A stretch of DNA of 6,494 nt from JBBQBQ01 sp038317685 (GTDB lineage: Bacteria > Desulfobacterota > Desulfuromonadia > Desulfuromonadales > DDH964): contig JBBQBQ010000199.1 of assembly GCA_038317685.1 (NCBI GenBank), positions 1 to 6,494 of the forward strand, written 5' to 3'. The position numbers and the translations under genes were made by a program. Of this stretch, positions 1-6,494 are shown piece by piece (the first letter of the stretch is position 1; every line of letters starts with the position of its first letter). The notes beneath the pieces were generated by a model. It was given only the letters and a program-made list of their open reading frames with translations, was not told the origin of the DNA and did not search any database.

Positions 1-2764
1 CAATCGCCAGCTCCCGGTAAAAATCGACGAGACGAGCCCGGAACTCCGCCGGCAACGGCGGCTGTTTCCCCCCCGTCCGGCCCAGGGCCTCGGAGAGTTC
101 CGCCAGCAGTTCGGGAGCGAGGACGCGCCGCAGCGCCTCCGTCACGCCCCGGTAGCGCCAGCGCCGCAGCTCCGCGTCGAGGTCGGGGACCCCCCGGCCG
201 TCGAGTCGCCGGCAGAGTTCGGCCCAGGTGCCATCGGGGTCGGGCTGGGAACGGATCCCGAAATAGACCCGGTATTCGTAGGAGCCGAGCTGCAGATGGA
301 GCCCATCGCCGGTCAGGTCGGCGGTCGGCCGCAGATATTCGTGGCCGCTGCGGTGTTCCCGGCAGCGCCAGAGGGGGGCCGAGGCCGGGTCGAGGCCGAG
401 GGCCGCGGCCAGGCCGATGCGGCGTGGTCGCAATTCGCCGCCGGCGTCCGCCACTGCTTTAGGGACGGAGGTGCGGAGCCAGCCGCCGGTGTCGCTGCCG
501 CAGTTGTGGTAGACAACCAGGGTTCGCTCGCCCCCGCGGGCGTTGGAGAAGGCGAAGACATCCTCGTTGACATGGCCGCCGCTCTCGAAATCGTAGAGTT
601 CGAATTCGGCCGCTTCGCTGAAGAGGTGGCGGCGGCGCAGCAGGGGGCAGATCAGCGCTTCGTGATGGGCGATGAAAGCCTCGTCCGGCGCCTCGTCCCA
701 GTAGGCCCGCTGGTATTCCATGCCGTACTTTTCACGCAGCCCTTCGATCTGGCCGTGGCCGAACATCGGCAGCCCCGGCAGGGTGGCGAGGAGGACTGCC
801 ACTCCGAAGTACTTGTCCGCCTTGCCGAACTGCTCGACGGAGGTCTCTTCGTCGGGGTTGTTCATGAAGTTGACGTAGCGTTTGAGAATCTCCGGATTGA
901 ACTCGAGGACGTTCTTCAGGACGCTGCGGTATTTGGCGTTCTCCTCGGCCTTGAGCATGTTCATGAAGGCACTGTTGTAGACGCGGTGCATCCCCAGGGT
1001 CCGTACGAAGAACCCTTCCATCAGCCAGAAGGCTTCGGCCAAAAGGAGGGTGTCGGGGACCTCGGCGGCGACCCGGTCGACGACCTCCCGCCAGAATTCG
1101 ACCGGGAAAACGGTTTCGAAGTCATCCCGGGACAAAGCGTGCTCGGCGCGGCTCGGCACCCCGGCGGCGCCGCCGGGGAAGGGGTACCAGAGGCGTTGGA
1201 AGTGACGCTTGGCGAGGGTCATGGCGGCGTCGAAGCGGATGATGCGGAAGCGCCGGGCGACCTGGATGATGGTGCGGATCATCGCCTCGCGCACCTCGGG
1301 GAGGAGGAAATTCAGCTGGGCGGTATCGTTCCACGGCATGTGGGTGCCGTCGTTGCCGTGGTAAAGGAAACGCACTTCCCCATTGCGCCGATCGCGGCGC
1401 TGAAAGACCACCGCCGCATCCGAATGGTTCCAGTAACCGTCCTCGATGCGAACCTCGATCGCCGGGTCGGAGGAAAGATCGGGGCCGGTAAAGCGGTAGG
1501 CCGGATAGGGTGGATGGTCGACCTGGATGAACCAGTCGGGATGTTCCCGGGTCCAGCGGGAGTCGATGCCGGTGTGGTTGGGAACGACATCGCAGGCGAG
1601 CCGGATGCCGCGCTGGCGGCAGCGGTCTTCCAGGATCGCCAGGGAGCCGTCACCGCCGAGGTCGTCGGCGACCACATAATCCTCCAGGGAGTAGGCTGAG
1701 GCGACCGCCTCGGAGTTTCCCATGCGCTGTTTGATGACCGCACTGGCGGGGGAGCGCCGCCACAGACCGATCAGCCAGAGGGCGGAAAAGCCCCAACGGG
1801 ACATCCGGTCGAGTTCCGATTCGGGGATCTGGTCGAGGCGGCGGATGTCCCGGCCATGGCGGCGGGAGAGCTGGTCGAGCCAGACGTAGACCGATTTGGC
1901 GACGAGGACCGCGCTGCTCATCCAGTCGGCGTCGCGGGAAAAAGCCTCCGGTTCGTCAAAGCCGGCGGCGCCGAAGGTCGGCACCGGTGCTGGTCCCGGT
2001 GCTCCCCCCCGCCGCTGTTCTTCCTCGCCAAGGATGGCCCAGGCGATGTCCAGGGTGGCGAGAAGCTCCGGCGGCAGCAGTGCCGCCCAATGCTCCCGGA
2101 TGAAGCGCAGCTGTCCCTCCAGGGAATCGGGGGCGGCTCGCAATGGGGCGGTGAGTCGATCGAGGAGGGAGCCGCCGAGGAGTCCCGGTGCCCCGATTCC
2201 GGCGAGGCAGCCATCGAGTTCCGCCAATAAGGCCCGCCAGGGGCAGGCGGCATCGAGCTCAGCCGGGTTGAAGAGGGGGGAATAGGGGGCGGCGGCCCGG
2301 TTGGTCGACTGCACGGCCAGGACCAGCAGTTCGGTGACCGTTTCGCCGGGCCGGCCGGGGACGGCCAGTACCTCCTCGGGGGGGCGCCTGGCGTCCGGCG
2401 CCAGGGGGGGAAAGAAGCTCACGAAGTTTCGCAGGGTCGGCGCCAGGGCCGGCAGCGGCCGGCGGATGCCGGCCAGGACCACACTGGTCGTCTCGATCTG
2501 CGCCTCGCGGGCCGTCAGGTAGCGATGGATGAGGTGTCGCTGGGCGGTGCAGAGGAGGGCGAGCAGGTTGAGTCGTCCGGCGCCGGCCGGGGTGGCGGGA
2601 GCGGCGGCGGGGAGGGCGGCGGCGATTTGGCGAAGGGCATAGAGGCGGCGCGCCCTGGCCGGACGCAAGGTCGCGGCGGCCAGGCGCAGTTCCCGGCGAG
2701 CCCGGGCACTGACCGGTACTCCCAGGGGGAAATAGCGGTTCACGGTTTCTGTCGTATCGGGCAT
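1..2764 (-). CDS. GH13 alpha-amylase-family protein, 3' end outside window
   Basis: This frame is open without a stop from ATG 2764 to the left edge (921 codons seen), so the C-terminus is missing. Residues 1 to about 280 are Ala/Pro/Leu-rich, look largely helical, and belong to no domain I recognise. A GH13 TIM barrel follows (about 285-710). Region I is DVVPNHTG (392-399) and a region-V-like AQLNF lies at 482-486. Region II is IRFDAAM with nucleophile D512, and region III is LLLAEAFW with acid/base E577. Region IV is FMNNPDE with D638. All three catalytic carboxylates are present, but the usual His of NHD in region IV is Pro637. Residues about 715-835 look like the C-terminal beta domain, and a charged, probably helical tail continues beyond. 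With no signal peptide it is probably cytoplasmic and acts on glycogen or maltodextrin by hydrolysis or transglycosylation; which of these cannot be told. The ATG has only a weak ribosome site (GAAAG), and the nearby in-frame GTG at codon 8 is no better. The GH13 family call is firm; the subfamily is unknown. Confidence 0.93.
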   Translation of the reverse strand, partial: MPDTTETVNRYFPLGVPVSARARRELRLAAATLRPARARRLYALRQIAAALPAAAPATPAGAGRLNLLALLCTAQRHLIHRYLTAREAQIETTSVVLAGIRRPLPALAPTLRNFVSFFPPLAPDARRPPEEVLAVPGRPGETVTELLVLAVQSTNRAAAPYSPLFNPAELDAACPWRALLAELDGCLAGIGAPGLLGGSLLDRLTAPLRAAPDSLEGQLRFIREHWAALLPPELLATLDIAWAILGEEEQRRGGAPGPAPVPTFGAAGFDEPEAFSRDADWMSSAVLVAKSVYVWLDQLSRRHGRDIRRLDQIPESELDRMSRWGFSALWLIGLWRRSPASAVIKQRMGNSEAVASAYSLEDYVVADDLGGDGSLAILEDRCRQRGIRLACDVVPNHTGIDSRWTREHPDWFIQVDHPPYPAYRFTGPDLSSDPAIEVRIEDGYWNHSDAAVVFQRRDRRNGEVRFLYHGNDGTHMPWNDTAQLNFLLPEVREAMIRTIIQVARRFRIIRFDAAMTLAKRHFQRLWYPFPGGAAGVPSRAEHALSRDDFETVFPVEFWREVVDRVAAEVPDTLLLAEAFWLMEGFFVRTLGMHRVYNSAFMNMLKAEENAKYRSVLKNVLEFNPEILKRYVNFMNNPDEETSVEQFGKADKYFGVAVLLATLPGLPMFGHGQIEGLREKYGMEYQRAYWDEAPDEAFIAHHEALICPLLRRRHLFSEAAEFELYDFESGGHVNEDVFAFSNARGGERTLVVYHNCGSDTGGWLRTSVPKAVADAGGELRPRRIGLAAALGLDPASAPLWRCREHRSGHEYLRPTADLTGDGLHLQLGSYEYRVYFGIRSQPDPDGTWAELCRRLDGRGVPDLDAELRRWRYRGVTEALRRVLAPELLAELSEALGRTGGKQPPLPAEFRARLVDFYRELAI

Positions 2765-2786
2765 GGCAGGCTTTCGTCGGATTCGT

Positions 2787-2808
2787 CCCGGGGCCGAAGG
2801 CCGCCGGG
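2787..2808 (-). other. GC-rich hairpin in the galT-GH13 spacer
   Basis: On the minus strand the 65-base spacer contains CCCGG-C-GGCC-TTC-GGCC-CCGGG, a 9-base-pair stem with one bulged C and a three-base loop. No T-run follows, so it does not look like an intrinsic terminator. It ends 22 bases before the GH13 start codon. It could stabilise processed mRNA or tune distal expression, or be a chance product of high GC. The pairing is seen directly; any function is inference. Confidence 0.4.
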
Positions 2809-2829
2809 CGGAAGGGTTTCAGGTGCGGT

Positions 2830-3870
2830 TCAAGGGAGCACGCTCAGGTCGGCGTCTCGCAAATGGCGGGCGGCCGTCTCGGGGGGGGTCGGATTCATGT
2901 AGAAGCCGGTCCCCCATTCGAAGCCGGCGATTTTGGTCAGTCGGGGCACCAGCTCGAGATGCCAGTGAAAATCCCTGGCCAGGGTCTGCCAGTATTCGGG
3001 GTGGTCAGCCCGGGGATGCACCGGTGGGGCGTTGTGCAGGAACAGGTTGTACGGTGGATCGTGCAGGACCGTGCGCAGCCGCAGCAGGGTATCCTTGAGG
3101 GCGACCGCCAACCCCTCCAGTTCGGCGTCATCGAGGGTCGCGAAGTCGTGGCTGTGCTGCAGCGGCGCCAGCCGCAGTTCAAAGGGGGAGACCGAGGCGA
3201 AGGGGGTGAAGACCAAAAACCTCCCGTCGTTGCGGACCACCCGCACCCCCTCCTGCTGTTCCTGGGCAAGGATGTCGCAGATCATGCAGCGCTCCCGGTG
3301 CTTGAAATAGTCGCGGCACGCCGCCAGCTCGGTGACCGCCACCGGCGGCGTGATCGGCAGGGCGATCAGCTGGCAGTGGGAGTGGGGGATGGCGGCGCCG
3401 GCCTCGAGCCCGTGGTTCTTGAAGAGGAGCAGGTAACGGAACCGGACATCCCCCCGCAGGTCGAGGAGCCTGGCCCGCCAGGCCCGCAGCACCTCGACGA
3501 TTTCTCCCAGGCTGAGCTGGGCCAGGTGACGGTCGTGGTCGGGACTCTCGATGATGATCTCGTGGGCGCCGACCCCGTCCATGACCTCGTAGAGGCCGTG
3601 GGAGCGCAGTTCCAGACTCCCTTCGATGCGCAGTACCGGGTATTTGTTGGGGATCACCCGCACTTGCCAGCCGGGAGCGTCGGCCGGACTCCCCGCCGGC
3701 CGCAGGGCATAGACCTCGTGGGGGGTGCGGCTCTCATGACCGTAGCAGAAAGGGCAGGCGCTCAGGTTCACCTGCTCCCGCTCGGCGAAATAATCGCCCG
3801 GGCCGCGACCTTCGTTCTTGGTGATGATGACCCAGCTGCGTTTCAAGGGGTCCCAGCGGAGTTGGGACAT
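2830..3870 (-). CDS. galT: GalT-like hexose-1-phosphate nucleotidylyltransferase (GalT / ADP-glucose phosphorylase type)
   Basis: This 346-residue protein is about the length of GalT (HIT superfamily). GalT moves a UMP group between UDP-glucose and galactose-1-phosphate through a covalent histidine-nucleotide intermediate. Residues matching the first zinc site are C39-PF-C42, H112 in SPDH and H163, and the nucleophile should be H165 in HSHCQ (163-167). PNKYP (74-78), GAHEIIIESP (101-110) and the FHWHLELVP stretch (H302, H304) are further GalT landmarks. Two features differ from the classical enzyme. The HPH triad is HSH, and a second CxxC pair (C195, C198) has nearby histidines (H239, H241), as in GalT relatives with two metal sites such as plant ADP-glucose phosphorylase. 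The true donor may therefore be ADP-glucose rather than UDP-glucose. It lies 53 bases after the nucleotidylyltransferase gene and 65 before the GH13 gene, on the same strand. The family is secure; substrate and symbol are tentative. Confidence 0.88.
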   Translation of the reverse strand: MSQLRWDPLKRSWVIITKNEGRGPGDYFAEREQVNLSACPFCYGHESRTPHEVYALRPAGSPADAPGWQVRVIPNKYPVLRIEGSLELRSHGLYEVMDGVGAHEIIIESPDHDRHLAQLSLGEIVEVLRAWRARLLDLRGDVRFRYLLLFKNHGLEAGAAIPHSHCQLIALPITPPVAVTELAACRDYFKHRERCMICDILAQEQQEGVRVVRNDGRFLVFTPFASVSPFELRLAPLQHSHDFATLDDAELEGLAVALKDTLLRLRTVLHDPPYNLFLHNAPPVHPRADHPEYWQTLARDFHWHLELVPRLTKIAGFEWGTGFYMNPTPPETAARHLRDADLSVLP

Positions 3871-3875
3871 GGCGT

Positions 3876-3883
3876 CTCACCTT
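3876..3883 (-). promoter_or_regulatory. Ribosome binding site of the GalT-like gene
   Basis: Minus-strand AAGGTGAG lies a few bases before ATG 3870, good Shine-Dalgarno spacing, and supports that start. The rest of the 53-base spacer (3871-3923) shows no convincing promoter and no terminator: the TTTTT after the preceding stop codon is not preceded by a stem. Read-through from the upstream gene is therefore likely. Confidence 0.7.
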
Positions 3884-3923
3884 CGATGCTTAAAGGATCG
3901 GTCTGGTTCGGGGCACTGAAAAA

Positions 3924-6446
3924 TTATCCCTGAGCCTGGTTTTTAAGAAGCTCGACCTTCCAGCTTTCGACCTTCTGCCGGTAACTCGCCAGCAGTTGCT
4001 CGGCCCGGCGGGGGTCGGCCGCCTCGACGACGATATGGACCAGTGGGCGGTGCTGGTCGGGGAGGACCAATGCCCAGGCGCCGTCTAATTCGACTTTGAC
4101 GCCGTCGGTAAAGGAGGCGACGAGATCGACGGAATCCTCGCTCATGCGCCGCATGATCCCCCCCTTGAGATCCCAGGAGCAGGGGAGCTGCAGGTGCAGG
4201 TAGGGGCGGTACGGCACCGCCCGGCGCGTCTCGCCGAGGCTGCGGCCGGTGCGGACGACCAGTTCCAGGGTCTTGGCGGCGGTGAAGAGGGCATCGAAAT
4301 TCGGCTGAAAAGAGGGGAAGGCAAAGCGGCCGTCCAGCGCCGCGGTGAACCGGGTCTGCCCCTCGCGGCCGGCCTCGACCAGGGAGCGCCCGTCGCTCTT
4401 GGTCCGCTTCACCGTCATCCCCGCTTCCAGGGTCAGTTCCTCCACTGTCATCGGCGCCGCCACCGGGATCGCCACGCTGCCGCCGTGCTCGGCCTTGCAG
4501 ACCAGGGCGGTGAGGGTCGTCACCGCCTCCAGGTCGGTGAGGACCACGCCGGTCTCGTCGATGAGCTTCAGGCGCTCGCCGGAGGGGCCGAGCCAGAAAC
4601 CGGCGGTGGCGCCGAGGGTGGCGACGATGGCGGAGAGCTGCTGCATCGACCGCTGCACCTGCTCCGGGCTGCTGCCGGTGCGGCTCTCCTGGAGGTGGGA
4701 GTTGAGTTCGATGACGTCACAGCCGAGCTCGGTGAGGAGTCCCGGCAGCAGGTCGCCGGCCGGTGAATGGTTGCTGTCGATGACGACCTTGGGGGCGTTC
4801 TTGCGCAGCACCTCCCGGTCGAGGGCGCGCAGGAAGCCTTCCCGATAATAGTCGTAGATGCGCGGGATCTCCGAGATCCCCCCCGGTTCGGAGAAGTGGA
4901 CCCGGCGGAAGTTCTCCTTGTAGAAGACCCGTTCGATCCCCTTGGCCATCGACGAGGAGACCTCGTTGCCGTCGCCATCGAAGCAGATGATCTCCGTCGC
5001 CGCCGGGTCTTCCGGGGATTGGCGGAAATGGATGCCGCCGACTTCGCCGAAGGTTGCCAGCTTGTAGCGCAGGACCGGCAGGGAGATCATCTTGGCGTCC
5101 CGAACGTTGATTCCCGCCGAAAGGAGTCCCCCGACGAAGGAGCGCTTGAGCATCCGCGAGGCACGAATGGCGTCGCGGCCGGCGAGGACGAAGGAATCCT
5201 TGGGGAGGGTCGAGCCGTAGGCGGCGCCGAGCTTGGCGGAGAACTCGGGGGTCAGCTCGACGTTGGTCAGGCCGCGCACCACCGCACCTTCGAAGAGGCT
5301 CTTGCGCCACTTTTCCCCCCAGATCAGGTTGGTGGTGACGATCGCTCCCCCCTCGATGACCTTGCGTGGCCAGACCTTGACGTCCTTCTTGATGAAGGCC
5401 TCGTCGCCGATGGTGGTCTCCTCGCCGATGATGGCCCCCTCCTCGATCGTCACCCCTTGCCCGGCCCGTACGTTGTGGCAGAGGACCGCGCCGCGGATGC
5501 GGCAGCCGCGTTTCAGATAAACGTTGTCCCAGAGGACCGCATCTTCCAGGTCGGCGTCGTCCTCGATGACACAGTTGCGGCCGACCACGCAATTCTTGAG
5601 GCGCGCTCCGCCGAGGAGCTGGGTATTGTCGCCGAGGACAACCATCCCCTCCAGCCTCTCCTCGGCTCCGGGAGCGATCTGGACTTCCTCGCCGAGAAAG
5701 AAGCTCTGGCGGACGGCGCGTTCCGGAATCTGCACCAGGATGCGGCCGGCGGCGATGTCGTGGCAGGCGTCCAGGTAGGCGTCGGTGTTGCCGATGTCGG
5801 CCCAGTAGCCCTGCAGGGTACAGCCGAAGAGGGGTGCCTTGTCCGCCAGCATCTGCGGGAAGACGTCTTTGGCCCAGTCGCGATTCTCCCCGGCCGGGAT
5901 CAGCTCCAGAACCTCCGGTTCGACAACGTAGATACCGGTGTTGATGGTGTCGGAGAAGACCTCCCCCCACCCCGGTTTCTCCAGGAATTTGCTGATCCGG
6001 CCCTCCTTGTCGGTGATCACCACCCCGAACTGCAGCGGATCCTTGACGCTGGTCAGGGTGATGGTCGCCTGAGCCTGCTTCTCCTCGTGAAACTGCAGGG
6101 CGCGGGAAAGATCGATGTCGGTGAGGAGGTCGCCGCTGATGATCAGGAACCTCTCGGTCAGGTACTTGGCGGCGGCCTTGACCGCTCCGGCGGTCCCGAA
6201 ATCCTCCAGCGGCGTGACGTAGGTGATGTGTACTCCGAACTCGCTGCCGTCGCCGAAGTAGTTCTTGATGATCTCCGGCTGGTGGTAGAGGAGCAGGACC
6301 AGATCGTCGATGCCGTGGCGCTTGAGCAGGCCGATGATGTGCTCCATGATCGGCCGGTTGAAGAGCGGGATCATCGGCTTGGGGAGGTTGATGGTCAACG
6401 GCTGGATGCGGGTGCCGAACCCGCCGGCCATGAGGACTGCCTTCAT
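3924..6446 (-). CDS. Sugar-1-phosphate nucleotidylyltransferase fused to a phosphohexomutase-like domain (annotated type: mannose-1-phosphate guanylyltransferase/phosphomannomutase)
   Basis: This 840-residue protein has three parts. Residues 1-235 are a nucleotidyltransferase fold that joins NTP and sugar-1-phosphate into NDP-sugar and pyrophosphate. It carries the nucleotide loop GGFGTR (8-13), K23-P, GTAG (84-87), GD (105-106), FLEKP (154-158), NTGIYV (169-174) and WADIGN (215-220). All key positions look intact, so this part should be active. Residues about 245-375 are hexapeptide-like repeats (for example IGEETTIGDEAFI) forming a left-handed beta-helix, common in oligomeric pyrophosphorylases. 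Residues about 385-840 resemble phosphoglucomutase/phosphomannomutase (ELTPEFSAKLG, GRDAIRAS), but the catalytic motifs are eroded: FRQSPEDP at the phosphoserine loop, GPSGER at the metal loop and LPDQHRP at the phosphate loop. GDP-mannose is the usual annotation for this architecture, but sequence alone does not separate mannose from glucose or GTP from other NTPs. It is the first complete gene of the cluster. The start is supported by GGAGAG upstream. Confidence 0.93.
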   Translation of the reverse strand: MKAVLMAGGFGTRIQPLTINLPKPMIPLFNRPIMEHIIGLLKRHGIDDLVLLLYHQPEIIKNYFGDGSEFGVHITYVTPLEDFGTAGAVKAAAKYLTERFLIISGDLLTDIDLSRALQFHEEKQAQATITLTSVKDPLQFGVVITDKEGRISKFLEKPGWGEVFSDTINTGIYVVEPEVLELIPAGENRDWAKDVFPQMLADKAPLFGCTLQGYWADIGNTDAYLDACHDIAAGRILVQIPERAVRQSFFLGEEVQIAPGAEERLEGMVVLGDNTQLLGGARLKNCVVGRNCVIEDDADLEDAVLWDNVYLKRGCRIRGAVLCHNVRAGQGVTIEEGAIIGEETTIGDEAFIKKDVKVWPRKVIEGGAIVTTNLIWGEKWRKSLFEGAVVRGLTNVELTPEFSAKLGAAYGSTLPKDSFVLAGRDAIRASRMLKRSFVGGLLSAGINVRDAKMISLPVLRYKLATFGEVGGIHFRQSPEDPAATEIICFDGDGNEVSSSMAKGIERVFYKENFRRVHFSEPGGISEIPRIYDYYREGFLRALDREVLRKNAPKVVIDSNHSPAGDLLPGLLTELGCDVIELNSHLQESRTGSSPEQVQRSMQQLSAIVATLGATAGFWLGPSGERLKLIDETGVVLTDLEAVTTLTALVCKAEHGGSVAIPVAAPMTVEELTLEAGMTVKRTKSDGRSLVEAGREGQTRFTAALDGRFAFPSFQPNFDALFTAAKTLELVVRTGRSLGETRRAVPYRPYLHLQLPCSWDLKGGIMRRMSEDSVDLVASFTDGVKVELDGAWALVLPDQHRPLVHIVVEAADPRRAEQLLASYRQKVESWKVELLKNQAQG

Positions 6447-6494
6447 AAAGATTCTCTCCAGTCATCTTGAATCGGCGCACGGGGTGGGGCAGCC
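6443..6494 (-). CDS. Possible C-terminal end of an upstream gene
   Basis: One minus-strand frame entering from the right edge gives 16 codons, ending in APIQDDWRESL, and stops with a TGA that shares bases with the ATG at 6446 (ATGA). This overlap is typical of translationally coupled operon genes. The stretch is too short to identify a family, and a short open frame is easily produced by chance in GC-rich DNA, so this is a candidate only. No promoter or terminator is visible in the same stretch. Confidence 0.3.
   Translation of the reverse strand, partial: AAPPRAPIQDDWRESL
6454..6459 (-). promoter_or_regulatory. Ribosome binding site of the nucleotidylyltransferase fusion gene
   Basis: Minus-strand GGAGAG stands seven bases before ATG 6446. 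It fixes this start over the in-frame ATG alternatives farther inside, and the MKAVLMAGG N-terminus that follows is exactly where nucleotidylyltransferases of this family begin. Confidence 0.75.

Noticed and set aside
842..874. Frameshift or pseudogene explanation for the altered GH13 region IV
   Set aside because: The frame is continuous for 921 codons, with family-like sequence on both sides and all catalytic carboxylates present.
296..1699. 467-residue plus-strand reading frame
   Set aside because: It lies opposite the GH13 gene, whose minus-strand translation contains all GH13 conserved regions. The plus product is low-complexity Gly/Val/Ala/Glu-rich with no motifs, a typical antisense shadow in GC-rich DNA.
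2787..2808. Hairpin considered as a rho-independent terminator
   Set aside because: No T-run follows the stem on the minus strand, and the next gene starts 22 bases later.
2863..3933. 356-residue plus-strand reading frame
   Set aside because: It is antisense to the GalT-like gene, which has intact zinc and active-site motifs on the other strand.
4767..6470. 567-residue plus-strand reading frame
   Set aside because: It is antisense to the nucleotidylyltransferase fusion, which carries clear family motifs on the minus strand. The plus product is rich in Asp, Val, Leu and Gly and resembles no family.
4717..6480. 587-residue minus-strand frame starting upstream of the fusion gene
   Set aside because: It is a shifted frame of the same strand, giving an Arg/Pro/His-rich product without motifs. 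The real frame starts at 6446 behind a good ribosome site.

Overview
The window holds three consecutive genes, all on the minus strand and closely spaced. They look like one operon for nucleotide-sugar and alpha-glucan metabolism. The DNA is GC-rich, roughly two thirds G+C by eye. The fusion architecture of the first gene, its company and the codon use suggest a high-GC Gram-negative bacterium of the Desulfuromonadales type (Geobacter, Desulfuromonas or Pelobacter relatives). That placement rests on family knowledge and resemblance, not on a search.

Layout in the direction of transcription (right to left). Positions 6494-6443 may hold the last codons of an upstream gene whose stop overlaps the next start as ATGA. 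Positions 6446-3924 encode an 840-residue protein with three parts: a sugar-1-phosphate nucleotidylyltransferase, a left-handed beta-helix, and a phosphohexomutase-like domain. After 53 bases comes a 346-residue GalT/ADP-glucose-phosphorylase-like nucleotidyltransferase (3870-2830). After a further 65 bases, which include a GC-rich hairpin, comes a very large GH13 (alpha-amylase family) protein. It starts at 2764 and runs off the left edge still open after 921 codons. This third gene is the largest in the window, and because its stop lies outside it is easily missed in favour of antisense reading frames.

How they could work together: the first protein would make an NDP-sugar, the second would interconvert NDP-sugar and sugar-1-phosphate, and the third would cut or rearrange alpha-1,4-glucan. 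None shows a signal peptide, so all three are probably cytoplasmic. This fits intracellular glycogen or maltodextrin turnover, or supply of activated sugars for the cell envelope. The physiological link is inference.

I see no clearly new system such as a mobile element, CRISPR array, RNA gene or defence module. The points most worth a second look are inside the proteins. The phosphohexomutase-like domain lacks the metal-binding aspartates and the SGTEP phosphate loop. The GalT active site reads HSH instead of HPH and is accompanied by a second CxxC pair. The GH13 enzyme has an unrecognised N-terminal domain of about 280 residues, a Pro in place of the conserved His of region IV, and a tail beyond its catalytic part.
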